A stretch of DNA of 64,000 nt, taken from NCBI GenBank assembly GCA_965240325.2, contig OZ251235.1:992001-1056000 (forward strand), given 5' to 3'. The notes beneath the pieces were generated by a model. That model did no database searches, was not told the DNA's origin, and saw nothing but the letters and a program-made list of their open reading frames with translations. Below are positions 18,807 to 28,582 of the stretch, piece after piece (the first letter of the stretch is position 1; every line of letters starts with the position of its first letter). The position numbers were made by a program, and so were the translations under genes. The stretch is from Rebecca billardiae RCC1528. Its lineage: Eukaryota; Haptophyta.

Positions 18807-21480
18807 ATGGCTGAGGACGGCAGCGCCAAGGTGATGCGGCTTCGGCAGGGGCTCGAAGGGCCCAGGTACGCATGCTCGGCGTGTGCGCGTGCTTGCTCCC
18901 ACGCCCAGCGACTCATCAGGGACGCGCGCAAACGCGTGACATTGCCGCTCGCGCGCGCAGGCCGCAGAGCGCGCGCGAGAGCCGTGCGCGCCAAGCCGAG
19001 ATCGAGGCCGCGGGCGCGCCGACGAAGCGTCCTGGCGCGCCACTTGCCCGAGAGGTGCGTGCGGCTGCGCGCGGTGGCGGAGTGTCGCGCGCAGCCACCT
19101 GCGCGCGCGCGCGCTCGCAAGCGCGGGTGTGGGTGCTGCCGTGAGCGCCGTGCGCCGTGGCTCATGTGCGGGCGCCATGCACGCGCGGGCGTCGCGCGCT
19201 CGGACGCCACCGCGCACCACCGCGCGCGCGCAGCTGTGGGCATCCACGCCGGCGCACGCGAACACGGACAGCGCGGCGCGCGCGCGCACGCAGCGCACGT
19301 GCCGCAGCGCCGCGGGCGTCGTCACTCCGCGCGAGATGCTGCAGCCTGCGGGGCGTGCGCGGCCGACGGCCTGGGGCGAGGCGGGCGCGGGAGCCGCGGG
19401 TGCGGCGTGCGCGTCGGCCTCGCTCGCGACGCACGCCAACCCCGGCGGCTCCACCGTCGAGCTGAGCGACGCCGCACGCGCGCTGCCGCTGCCGCCACGG
19501 CCGTCGGCCGCAGCCGAACTGGACTACCCTGCCCTCGCGCGCTCGCCCGGCTCGGCGGCGCGGCTGTTCGAGCGGTGCTACTCGCACGCGGGCGAGGTGA
19601 TGTTCCCGGACGCGCCGCCCTCCGCCGGCCGCTCGCCCCCGCGCGCGCCTGGGCCGCTCGCCGACGACCCGGCGACGGCGACGGCGATGATGCGAGGCGC
19701 GTTGCATGCGCACGCGGCGTTCAGCGGAGCGGCGGGCGCGTCGACTGCGCTGCTGAGCTTCATGGCGGCGCCGGACGTGATGGGGGACGAGCACGGGCGC
19801 GGGCGCGCGATGGTGCCCCCCGACGCCGCCGGCGTGCCGCGCCGCGCCTCCGCCAGCGTCGCCTCCCTCCTCGCCGCGCCGCCGCCTGTGCTTCCGCACA
19901 CGCCGCGCGGCGCCAACGCGGTGGCTGCGTCGTACAGCTCCGCAGGCGAAGTGCTCTTCGGGGCGGCGCACGCCGAGGGCGGCGAGCCGGCGCGCTCGGT
20001 CTCGCCGACGCTCGCGCACCTCGACCAGCGCTACCACGGCGCCGCGGGCGTGGCCGCCACGGGCAACACCGCGCCCGAGGCAGAGCACATTTTTGCGCGC
20101 AAGCGGCGCGTGGGCGTTGCAGGCGCGCGCGCGTCGGGCGGCGCGGGCGTGCCTCGAGTGCAGCCGCCGGGCGCCGTGTCGGACTCGCCGATCGCGGGCG
20201 CGTCGGAGGCGTACGCGTACGCCGCGGACGCCGCGCGGCTCTTCCCGCACATGTCCTCCCGCGTCGGCGCCGTCGTCTTCGGCGCGCCCGAGCCGCCGAC
20301 GCGCTCTGAGTTGCTCGCGCGCGCAGTTGGCGCGGCGCCGAGCGGGACCGGCGGCGATGGCGGCGGCGGCGGCGGCAAGCTCGGCGTGCAAGTGCCGCCG
20401 CCGCCGAGCACGGCGGGCGGGCGCGGCGTGACGTGGGCCGACGGCACCACGGCCACGTCCGCCGCGGGCGGAGCCGCCCCCGGCGAGCTGCAGCTGCCGC
20501 GCGACTCGGCGCGCGACGCGGCGCGCACCCCGGGCGGTCGCACGCCCGGCGGCGGTGGCAGCGGCCTGCGCTCGGCACATTTTGGGCAGGCCTCCGCCGC
20601 CGAGCTGCGCGCCAACCCGTTCGCCGGCGCGTGCGGCGTCCCGTCCGACCCGTCCGAGGTGCGCGCGCGCGAGAGGCGAGCCGTGCCGCCGCGCCGTACG
20701 CGCCCGGCCCCGCCCCTCGCCCATCCGATCGCGCGCCAAGTGCCCTGCGCCAGCCGGCGCGCTCGCTCCCTCACTCGGAGCGGACCCTGCCCTGCCCTGG
20801 CTGGCCGCTGCCGCGCGCCGCGCCGCACGTGACGCGCTCGTCGCGCGCAGCTCAAGCTGATGGACGCGAAAGGGCGGCGCGGCGCGCACATCGGCACCCC
20901 CAAGTCCGGGCAGCGCACCTCCGCGATCATCTTCCACCAGGACTCGGCCCTCGCCGCCTCTGGCGACACTCAGAACGTGTACTCCGATGCCTCAGTCGCG
21001 GGCGCGGCCGGGCAAGAGACGTACCAGCGACGACACCCGGAGGAGGTGTGGGCGCGCGCGCGCTCGCCGTACCAGGAGCGGCCGCAGACGGAGTGGGAGC
21101 TGAACACGGGCTCGCACGTCAAGCGCGTCCCGCAGCCAGGGCACGACGCCGCGGTGCGCGCGCGCGCTCGTGCGCCCGGCGCAGCGCGCCGAGCGGCGCG
21201 ACCGGCGCGCGCACCACAAACGCTCGCGGCCGCGCTGAGCCTTTGCTCTCCCCGCCCGCTGCCCTCCCCGCGGGCGGCGGCCTGCTGCGCGGCTGCGTGC
21301 GCGCAGCTGACCGACTCGCTCATCTTCTCGACGGAGTACGCCGTGCCGCCCGCCGAGGGCCAGGCCAAGGGGCGCTTCAAGGCGCGCGCGTTCTTCACCG
21401 ACACGTCGCAGAGGCGCTCCTCCGCCACGCGCCGCGCGGCCGCGCTCGCGAGCTCCAGCGGCCGCCCCGGCTGGCGGTAG
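18807..21480 (+). CDS. Unknown protein with repeated GEVxF motifs, five exons
   Basis: Proposed exons: 18807-18865, 18961-19054, 19294-20658, 20851-21153, 21307-21480 (664 residues). The acceptor of exon 3 is uncertain; 19234 is an in-frame alternative. All other joins keep the frame and use GT-AG. The first residues (MAEDGSAKVMRLRQGLEG) and exon 2 are basic and helical. Exon 3 is Ala/Pro/Gly-rich, with a recurrent motif: CYSHAGEVMFP, SYSSAGEVLFG and SSRVGAVVFG, plus SPTLAHLDQRYHG and HIFARKRR. Exons 4-5 contain AHIGTPKSGQRTS, QNVYSDASV and STEYAVPP. No transmembrane span, signal peptide or known fold is visible; it looks like a largely disordered scaffold or cytoskeletal protein. Divergent from TsaE, with 421 bp between starts. 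Confidence 0.6.
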
Positions 21481-21958
21481 CCAGCGGCCAGCGGCGGCCC
21501 GGCTGTGCGTGCGCGTGCGCGCGGCACGGGGGGCACTGCGGGGCGGGCTGCGCCGTGTGGGGCGACGTCGGTCGGTAGTCGGTTGTGCGGCGCATGGCAC
21601 GCCTAAGCTACTGAGTGAGAATGATAACGGCGGCGGCCTGACTGCGGCAGCTGGCTGTTCTCAGCCCCGGCCGGGCTGCCCGGCTTCATGCAATTGCGGC
21701 GGGCGGCGGCATCACTCCACTTGGGACAAGTTTGCGAGCTGTATGACAGGCGGACCGATCAGCTGGCTGATCGGCCCGCGGATCGCAGACGACTGGGAGG
21801 CGCTTGCAGCCGTCAGCCGATGATGTCCGCGGTGGCCGGGTGGGGCCCGACGGCGTGGTGGGAGCGTGGGCCGCGGTCTGATGACAGTAACTGAAGTTTC
21901 GTCGGGTGAGAGAGTCCGCTTGCGAAAGTTCAAAGCTGCTGGACAGGAGTACAGGACC
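21481..21958. other. Intergenic, nothing identified
   Basis: 478 bp between the 3' end of the five-exon gene and the start of the RCC1-repeat gene. It holds the latter's promoter and 5' leader; no discrete motif recognised. An in-frame ATG at 21881 would extend the downstream protein by 26 residues. Confidence 0.5.
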
Positions 21959-23470
21959 ATGGCGCTCACCGCGCGGCGCGAAAGCTCGGCGACCGCTCGC
22001 TTGTCGACAGCATCGGGGCTCGCCAGCCTGCCCGCCCCGGTCATCGCACGCATTCTGCTCGAGCTTGATCTGCTGCAAGACATTGCTACCGCCAACGCCA
22101 CGGCTCGCCTCTTCCGCGGCGCGCCCGGCAGTCACTCGCCGGTCGAGCACGCGCTGCGCAAGCGCGCTCGTGCGCGTGGGCACGAGCGCGCGCTGCCCAC
22201 CGAGCTGCCGGCGGGCGCGTGCACGTGGTCCGAGGAGCTGCTTGCACGCGAGCGCGTGCTTGAGCTGGCGCAGGCGCACGCGATGCGCGTGGCCGCTGGT
22301 GGCATGGCACTGTACTCTCACAGCCCACTGAGCGCGTTTGTGGACGCGGAGGGCGGGCTGCACACGTGCGGCGAGCGGTACGACCTTATGGGTGGGACGA
22401 GGAGCTGTGTTCGCCACCCGGCTCTTGGTCACGATTGTCTGGAGCTCCTCGATGCACTCGTCCCGACCCCCGTCGCCGCGCTCGCTGGGGTGCGCGTGCG
22501 TTCCGTGGCGGCTGGCAGCGAGCACGTGCTCGCTCTGAGCGAGGCAGGCACAGTGTACGCGTGCGGCGAGAACGACCGTGGCCAGCTCGGGCTGCGCGGC
22601 TGGAAGAGCAGCACGTTTGCGGAGGTGGGTGCGCTCGCAGAGGAGCTGGTCACGGTGATCGCCGCGTGCATGGACCACAGCCTTGCGCTGACCGCCGCTG
22701 GCTGTGCATACAGCTGGGGCTACAACTACCACGGCCAGCTCGGCCATGGCGACACGGAGCTGCGGTGGGTGCCGAAGCGCATCGAGGCGTTGGACGGCGT
22801 GCGTGTCGGCGGCCTCTCGGCTGGCATGCAACACAGCCTGCTGCTCTCAGCAGACGGGAAGGTGTTCTCGTGTGGCGACGCCTCCTTCGGCCAGCTCGGC
22901 CATGGCGACCAGCATAGTCAGCGCACGCCGAGGCGCATCGAGGCTCTCGCGGGCGTGCGCGCCGTGCACGTGAGCGCGGGCGGTCTGCACAGCCTGGTGG
23001 TGGATGCTGTCGGTGAGGTGCACGCCTTTGGGTATGGCGGCGCTGGCTGCCTTGGTGGCGGGAAAGAGGAGGCTCGCTGGTTCCCGGCGCGCATTGATGC
23101 CCTCGCGGGCGTGCGCGCCGTCCGCGCCAGCGCTGGCTGGGACTCCAGCGCGGTGCTGGGCGCGGACGGCAGCGTGCACACGTTCGGGCTCAATGACAGA
23201 GGCCAGCTGGGGCACGAGGGCGCCGGCGTCAGCCAGCTGCCCGCGCGTGTGCACGCGCTTGCGCACGCGCGTGTAACGAGCTGTTCGCTCGCCCGTACCC
23301 ATGGGCTGTACGCGACTGCGGATGGCGATGTGCACTCGTGCGGCCTGCACTCAGGAGCGCTTGGCCACGGCATGAGCGTGGCTGCCGAGGCGGGCGGGTC
23401 GCTGCGGACGCCTACGCGCATCGAGCAGCTGGCTCGTGTGGGCGCGCCGCCGACGCCGCCGCAAGCATAG
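21959..23470 (+). CDS. F-box-like protein with RCC1 repeats
   Basis: Intronless, 503 residues, start at 21959 in a good context (gaccATGG). Residues 20-55 (ASLPAPVIARILLELDLLQD, then a TARLF segment) resemble an F-box. From about residue 115 to 495 there are seven RCC1-type blades: repeated V-x-A-G-x-x-H-S/V-L-A-L, then a V-Y-A/S-C/F-G turn, then N-x-x-G-Q-L-G-x-G. Clear examples are near residues 180-213 (SVAAGSEHVLALSEAGTVYA), 246-260 (NYHGQLGHGD), 300-320 (SFGQLGHGDQHSQ) and 415-425 (NDRGQLGHEG). The fold is a seven-bladed propeller. With an F-box it would act as a substrate adaptor of an SCF ubiquitin ligase; that coupling is inference. It lacks obvious Ran-GEF specificity and is unlikely to be RCC1 itself. 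Confidence 0.88.
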   Translation: MALTARRESSATARLSTASGLASLPAPVIARILLELDLLQDIATANATARLFRGAPGSHSPVEHALRKRARARGHERALPTELPAGACTWSEELLARERVLELAQAHAMRVAAGGMALYSHSPLSAFVDAEGGLHTCGERYDLMGGTRSCVRHPALGHDCLELLDALVPTPVAALAGVRVRSVAAGSEHVLALSEAGTVYACGENDRGQLGLRGWKSSTFAEVGALAEELVTVIAACMDHSLALTAAGCAYSWGYNYHGQLGHGDTELRWVPKRIEALDGVRVGGLSAGMQHSLLLSADGKVFSCGDASFGQLGHGDQHSQRTPRRIEALAGVRAVHVSAGGLHSLVVDAVGEVHAFGYGGAGCLGGGKEEARWFPARIDALAGVRAVRASAGWDSSAVLGADGSVHTFGLNDRGQLGHEGAGVSQLPARVHALAHARVTSCSLARTHGLYATADGDVHSCGLHSGALGHGMSVAAEAGGSLRTPTRIEQLARVGAPPTPPQA

Positions 23471-23541
23471 CCGAACACCGTCCAGTGTAACTACGCTTGT
23501 CTCTTGTGAATGTGGTACTACGGTTCCGCTCTACTCGGACT

Positions 23542-23599
23542 AATTCTATGCTTTTTAAAAGACACAGGCACGAGGGCGCAGCTCTCCTGATTCGTCTGT
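23542..23599 (-). repeat. 3' tag repeat, copy 2 (solo)
   Basis: About 58 bp matching the tags at 9073-9138 and 24576-24640 (AAGACACAGGCACGAGGG and the following CTCTCCTGATTCGTCTGT), with a slightly longer T/A run. Unlike the others it is not followed by a GDDFLNG-repeat copy. It lies 72 bp downstream of the RCC1-repeat gene. Confidence 0.75.
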
Positions 23600-23932
23600 A
23601 GTGGTACTGGTCGAAGCTTGCAGCAGTGGCAGTGGTGAGTGGACAGTGGTGTAGAGTGAGCACGTTGACGTTCAGGTCGCCATGGGCATGGTGGACGTCG
23701 TTGTTGTCGTCATCGACGTCGTCAGATGTATGGGTGCCAAATCAAAGGCGAGTGAGCATGTTGGCGTCGGCAAGGACTCGGTAATCTCGCCTGCCTGAGC
23801 TGTGAGCGTCTCTTATAATTAGTAAACTGTACAGTTTACTATGATTTAACGTGCACACTTGGTTAAGGCGTGATTAACGCCATCCAACACTGCACAAAGA
23901 CACCGCCACAAAACAGACCGGCGCAGGCAGGT
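23600..23932. other. Intergenic, nothing identified
   Basis: Simple-sequence-like spacer rich in GTCG/GTTGTCGTC words, with a TAAACTGTACAGTTTA palindrome at about 23823-23838. No gene seen. Confidence 0.5.
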
Positions 23933-24539
23933 ATGGAGCGCTCGTTGGAACTTGACGCCGGTTTGGCGCCCGCGCGGCGAGGGCGACGACGGGCGTACAC
24001 GGGGCCTGCGGCGGCGGGAAGCGCGCGGGCGCGGCCGAGAACGGCACGGTCCGGACGCCTCTCGCCAGCCGCGGACGCGCACCGCGCCTCCTCCTCGCAC
24101 GCTGCTAACTTGATCCTAGTTGAACGGTGGTTTTGCTGCCGACCAGCTCAAGTTCCACGGCTGGTCAAGGTTCGGCTTGCGACCTCGCCGCTGGTGCTTG
24201 CAAGAAGGTACACGAGTTGGTCGAACTCCCACGCACCCGCTCTGCGCTCGTCGACGCCCTCTGAAGGTGACTCGGGGTGCATGCGGGGCAGTGGAATGCA
24301 GTGGTTCGGCGTTGCCTCTCAGTCGTCCAGCGCGCAGGCCATGTAGCGCGGGTGTGGTGCGCGCATGGCCCGGTAATTCGGTCGCGGCATGTCTGTCTGG
24401 GCTGCCCAAGGCCTGCCGCACCGCAAAGCGAGCGCTCAGGAGCGTGTGCCGACCGTGCCAGCCCCGCCGAGATGGGGCACTTCGCTGGGAAATGCGGTGT
24501 CAAGTTCCACCCCCGCTCAAGTTCCAACGAGCGCTCCAT
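23933..24539. mobile_element. TIR element without coding capacity (MITE-like)
   Basis: A perfect 23-bp inverted repeat: 23933-23955 (ATGGAGCGCTCGTTGGAACT plus TGA) and 24517-24539 (its reverse complement). TA dinucleotides at 23932-23933 and 24539-24540 could be the target duplication, with the element core running TGGAGCG...CGCTCCA. The subterminal motif CAAGTTCCA recurs internally (about 24148, 24501, 24519). The 607-bp unit has only unconvincing ORFs. It lies between two copies of the 3' tag repeat. Confidence 0.65.
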
Positions 24540-24575
24540 AGTACCTACAGGTCGCTGCTTCTGAACTTTCGGACC

Positions 24576-24640
24576 AATTCTATGATTTAAAGACACAGGC
24601 ACGAGGGCGCAGCTCTCCTGATTCGTCTGTCGAAGTACTG
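24576..24640 (-). repeat. 3' tag repeat, copy 3
   Basis: About 65 bp nearly identical to 9073-9138. In minus-strand sense it directly follows the decayed GDDFLNG-repeat gene copy B. Begins 36 bp from the end of the neighbouring TIR element. Confidence 0.75.
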
Positions 24641-25440
24641 AATGGAGTTAATGGAGGATGTCGGAGCGCGTTGGCCGCGGGTGAGGGAGTCGTCGTAACC
24701 GATGCTGATCACACGGTCACTGAGGTAGTAGGCGCCCGGGGATGCCGCTGTTTTGCAGTCGTCGTCGGCCTTGGTCATCATGTAGTTGCCCGCGTCGTCG
24801 TCGTCCGAGGCTGTTCAAGTTGATGCCGTAGTGCAGGTAGTGGATGTGGTCGCCCGGGCCGGTGTGCGCGGCCTAGTGGCCTTGCCGAGTTGAGGGAGTA
24901 GTCGCCCTTGCCGTTGAGGAAGTCGTCGTCCTTGCCGTTGAGGAAGTCGTCGCCCTGGCCGCAGAGGAAGTCGTCGCCCTTGCCGTTGAGGAAGTCGTCG
25001 TCCTGGCCGCTGAGGGTGCCTGCGCTGCCCAACCGGGCGCGTCTGGCGCGCCAGCGCCGCGCGCGGCTCTACGCCAGCGACTGCGGCACGGCGGCAGCCA
25101 GGTCACGGGGGGGGTCGCCGAGGGACGCGGTGCGAGCCTGCTTGGCCGGCTTGGCGTCGCTCCCGCCAGCGGAGGAGGGCCCATCCTCCTCCGCCGGCGT
25201 GGACGGCTCGGTCGCCGCGCGCTTGCCGGCTGCCGCGGCGCCGGGGGGGAGGACCAGGCGGTAGTTGGACTCCCCGAGCGCCGGCCTGGCCTGTTGCACC
25301 TCGGGCCCGTCCGACGGCGCGGCCGCGGTTGGCGGCTGGGGTGGCGGGATGGCATCGTCCGAACCCTCCCCCTCGGGCTCCTCCGCCTCCGGGCCGGCGG
25401 GGTCCGCCGCCTGTTGGTCGGCCGGCTGAGGAGCAGGGCG
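24641..25440 (-). pseudogene. Decayed GDDFLNG-repeat gene, copy B
   Basis: On the minus strand: a Pro/Ala/acidic segment (about 25420-25070, for example AATEPSTPAEEDGPSSAGG) ending in an in-frame stop. Then, in another frame, about five units of GDDFLNGK/Q (25017-24896, one unit with Cys for Asn). Then a frame break and YMMTKADDDCKTAASPGAYY with RVISIGYDDSLTRGQ. Copy A (9139-9640) shares the repeat, the YMMTK element, the ISIG-DD element and the 3' tag. The several frame changes argue against a functional gene, although a missed intron could explain part of it. Family unknown. Confidence 0.5.
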
Positions 25441-26000
25441 GCGCGCAGCGGCGGGCGGGACCCGATTGGCGATTGCTCATTATTTTGCTGTTCACTTTTT
25501 GTGCACGATGGCGGCGGCGCCCCGGGGGTCTGCGGCGCTCGAGATCGCGTCTGGCGGCACCGCCCCCAGGGTGTGCCTGAGGTACAACCCAGCGCGGCTA
25601 TGTACCATTTAGACGACTTTGTTCCACTACCATGTGCCCCACGGACGCCACGAGGTCCACGACGGGGCCGCCGACGGCATGCTTCAACTTTCGCCTTTCG
25701 GACCCGCGGGCTCTCAGCGCGCGCGCCGAGTCAGAGCCGCTGCCTGGTGAGCCGTGTGAGTCGGGCTAACGGCATCATGCATGCTACATACATGCAGTAG
25801 ACCACCTCAGGAATGGACGAACATGCGCACGCATCACTCAGCTTCCGCGCCAGCCCCAGGCGGCAGCTGCTGCGGCTGCGCCGCCGCGGGCACCGTCGAC
25901 CACTTTCGGACCGCATGCTCTCAGCACGCACGCGGAGTCTGCTATACAGCAGCTGCGGCCTGGTAGGCCATTCGAGTCGGGCTGACGGCATCATACATTC
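25441..26000. other. Intergenic, nothing identified
   Basis: No supported gene. Two similar blocks (about 25730-25760 and 25960-25995) share GGTGAGCCGTGTGAGTCGGGCT / GGTAGGCCATTCGAGTCGGGCT-type sequence followed by ACGGCATCAT, an imperfect direct duplication with a period of about 230 bp. Confidence 0.45.
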
Positions 26001-26720
26001 CAGACATCACGTGCGTGTAGCAGCCAACCCCAGGGGCAGGTAAGCATGCTCACTAGGCCACTGTCGATGTCAGAGTCTCCAGACCCTGCGCCGCGGGCAC
26101 CGTCCGGCGTTCGCCGTCGCCGTCGACCGGGTGAACATTCGGACCGTGGGCCAGCACGCGCACGCGCTGCCTCCGCCTCCTTCTGCGCAGTTCGCGTGGC
26201 CTTCTTCTGGTTGAATTCCCGCAACGACCACGAGTCATTCTGGCCATCATTGAGCCGCACGTTGTCCGGCTTCGGCGCAGCGACCTCTACGGCGGGCACA
26301 GGAAGGATACTGAGCTGGTCGGCGAGCTCAGCCGCGTCGAACCTCACCGCCTCAGCCTAGCGCACGTCAACAAGTTCGGCCTCGTGCTGCTCACGCAGGC
26401 GCGCGAGCTTGGCGGCCTGGCGTGCCGACTACTGCTTGGCAAGCGCAACGTTGGCGCGGAAGGCTGGAGCAATCTTCCAGCGCATCCCCGCCGGCGTGGC
26501 TGTGAACACACTCAACTTCGACGATGCGAGCGCGACAGAGGGCTCGTTGTCGTCGGCCGAGCACGCAGCCGCGCGCCCCAACACCAGCGCATGGCAGCCG
26601 CCTTCTGGGCAACTACCGCGCGCAATATCTTGTAGGTCTCCGCTTTCGCCTCAACCGAGTACGGCTTGACGCCCTTAGCCGCCTTCATCGAGGCGCTTGC
26701 GCTGGGCCCGGCCGGCGCGC
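26001..26720 (-). pseudogene. Decayed protein-coding sequence with coiled-coil segment
   Basis: On the minus strand, in order: KAAKGVKPYSVEAKAETYKI and a following AVVAQKAAA helix (about 26700-26590). After a frame shift come SVALASSKLSVFTATPAGM and AFRANVALAKQ, a stop, AAKLARLREQHEAELVDVR, a second stop, then VRFDAAELADQLSILPVPAV and SWSLREFNQKKATRTAQKEA. Protein-like stretches run on both sides of each stop in one continuous order, so this is a broken gene rather than chance ORFs. The original looks like a nuclear or structural protein with basic helices. Family not recognised. Confidence 0.45.
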
Positions 26721-27330
26721 ACAGCGTCAGCGCGGGCGTACCGATCAGCGCAGCGCCTGAGCTGCGAGCGGCCGAGGACGATGCCAGCAGGCACCGCGAC
26801 CCGACTGGTGACGTATACTGACGGGCACGTCACCCCACGCGTCGACAGGCTGCTCAGCCCTGCCGCGGCGCGCCCGCCACGCACCCGCCGATGAGCGAGC
26901 CACTGTCGCCATCGCCCGGGTCCGAAAAAAGAAGCAGTCCGAAAAACGAAGCAGCGACCTGTAGTACTATCTCCGATAACGAACTCGTCATCAACGATTC
27001 TGACGAAAACACATGTTCATCACGTATGTGTCACGTAAGTTTGACTACGCGAATGCACAGCAGTAGTTCTGCATCAGATTCCTTGCCGATGCTGGAAAGC
27101 AGGCGTGCGGGCCGGAGGAAGCGGACGACAACGGGCCGTTCAGATGAGAAAATCAAATGCATTTACACCGCCACTAAAGGCCGCGGAGAACTTTCGAGCC
27201 CGTGATATTCGGCTGGTGAAATCATGAACAAGTCATTTAACGTATGACGCTCATTATTTTGACGAGCGGTGCATGCGCGAGAATACCCATATCAGATTGA
27301 TCAGAAAACGAAGCGGCGACCGAATCTAGG
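26721..27330. other. Intergenic, short direct repeat
   Basis: Contains an imperfect direct repeat (AAAACGAAGCAGCGACC at about 26943 and AAAACGAAGCGGCGACC at about 27304). The second copy ends just before the dioxygenase start, so this may be the promoter or 5' leader duplicated upstream. No gene otherwise. Confidence 0.5.
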
Positions 27331-28251
27331 ATGGCGCTCATCCTTGCGGCCGGCGTTACGCTCGCGGCGGTGCGTCACGACCCGTCCATCGCACGGCGCT
27401 CGACTCTGACGAGCGGCGTGCAGGCGAGCAGCGTGCAGCGGCGGACACGCGTCGACATGAGCGCGTCGACCGATGACGAGCAGGCAGCGCGCTTGGAGTT
27501 GGACTACGAGCGCTACCGTGACCTATTCCGCACGCCGCTACACGAGGTGTGCGACGATGCGGCACAAGCCTCCGACGTCGTGCGCGTTGAAAACCTGCTC
27601 TCGGCGAAGGAGATCGAGCAGCTGCTCGAGCTTGCAGACTCGACGGCAGCCGACGATCCGTCCGTCGTCTTCGACCGGAGCGGCTGGTCCGGCGCGGCGG
27701 GGGAGGCGGAGCGCAAGCCACACTGGCAGGTTGTCTTCCTGCAGGCAAACCACGTGCTGCAGAACGAGCTGCCGCACATCACGCGCAAGCTGATCGAGGC
27801 GGCGCGGGCCGCGGACGCGCACGCGTGGAACGCAACGGGAGGGCTGCTCGACGAGCACATTGGCATCCGCTGCGCGGAGGTGCACACTCAGCAGCGCGGC
27901 GGGGGGCTGCCTGACCCCCAGCACCGCGACCATGGCTCTCTGCTGACGCTCGACCTGATGCTCTCGGAGGAGGGCGCGTTCGAGGGCGGCGAGTTCACCA
28001 CGTTCGACGCGGACGGGCGGCGGAAATCCCACGACTTTTCGCGCGGGAGCGCGCTCATCTTCCTCTCGCTCAAGCGGCACGGCGTGCGGCCGGTCGTGAG
28101 TGGCGTGCGGCGCGTGCTCGTCGTTGAGTTCTGGCAGGGCGTGGACGTGGCGCGGCCGGGCCGGGATGAGGGGCTCCGCTGGTATGGCCTCGAGCGCGCG
28201 GGGGCTCCGGGTGAGCCGGGCGCGGCTACGTGCCCGTGGCAGCAGCTCTAA
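27331..28251 (+). CDS. 2-oxoglutarate/Fe(II)-dependent dioxygenase (prolyl 4-hydroxylase-like)
   Basis: Intronless, 306 residues, ATG at 27331. Residues 1-14 are hydrophobic (MALILAAGVTLAAV), suggesting a signal peptide or organelle presequence; an RRS/T-rich stretch follows. The double-stranded beta-helix core carries the iron triad H198-x-D200 (in PQHRDHGSLLTLDLML) and H250 (in SLKRHGVRPVVSGVRRVLV), with Arg259/Arg260 placed to bind 2-oxoglutarate. FEGGEFTTFD and GSALIFLS are the usual strands between them. The order and spacing match the P4Hc class. The substrate is unknown; hydroxylation of a Pro-rich wall or surface protein is possible, and the giant Pro-rich gene lies immediately downstream, but that link is only proximity. 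Confidence 0.85.
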   Translation: MALILAAGVTLAAVRHDPSIARRSTLTSGVQASSVQRRTRVDMSASTDDEQAARLELDYERYRDLFRTPLHEVCDDAAQASDVVRVENLLSAKEIEQLLELADSTAADDPSVVFDRSGWSGAAGEAERKPHWQVVFLQANHVLQNELPHITRKLIEAARAADAHAWNATGGLLDEHIGIRCAEVHTQQRGGGLPDPQHRDHGSLLTLDLMLSEEGAFEGGEFTTFDADGRRKSHDFSRGSALIFLSLKRHGVRPVVSGVRRVLVVEFWQGVDVARPGRDEGLRWYGLERAGAPGEPGAATCPWQQL

Positions 28252-28463
28252 GCTGCGACCTGCGCTGCTCATGTCATCATCATATCGTCTATATATTATC
28301 TTAATCTGCCGTGACGATATATGCGCGCGATATACGCATACTATAGCTCATATATACATATCATACCCGGACCGCGGTCGTCATGCGACGAGTTCCTCAA
28401 TACTACTTCCTGGGACTGGTCATCATCGTCGTGAGAATGTTGAGATCTCGCTCGCGTAATATA

Positions 28464-28512
28464 TTCCCCTTTATAACGGGCTCCGGGTGATCAGGCTGGC
28501 GGCCGAAGCCTC
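28464..28512 (+). repeat. Left terminal inverted repeat of a 7.25-kb unit
   Basis: 49 bp starting TTCCCCTTTATAACGGGCTC and ending GGCCGAAGCCTC. Its reverse complement occurs at 35667-35715 with two mismatches (47/49). The match stops abruptly on the inner side. On the outer side only an AT-rich similarity (AATATATT / AATAAATT) continues. The stop codon of the giant gene is 71 bp inside. Confidence 0.85.
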
Positions 28513-28582
28513 GTAGTCAACGGTACGCGCGTTCTGTTACGTAGGCTGCGCAGCTAGCTAGTAGTAGGCGCTGCTAGCGTCA

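Noticed and set aside
19162-20937. 591-codon minus-strand frame
   Set aside because: Antisense to exon 3 of the five-exon gene; strongly Arg-rich with no recognisable domain.
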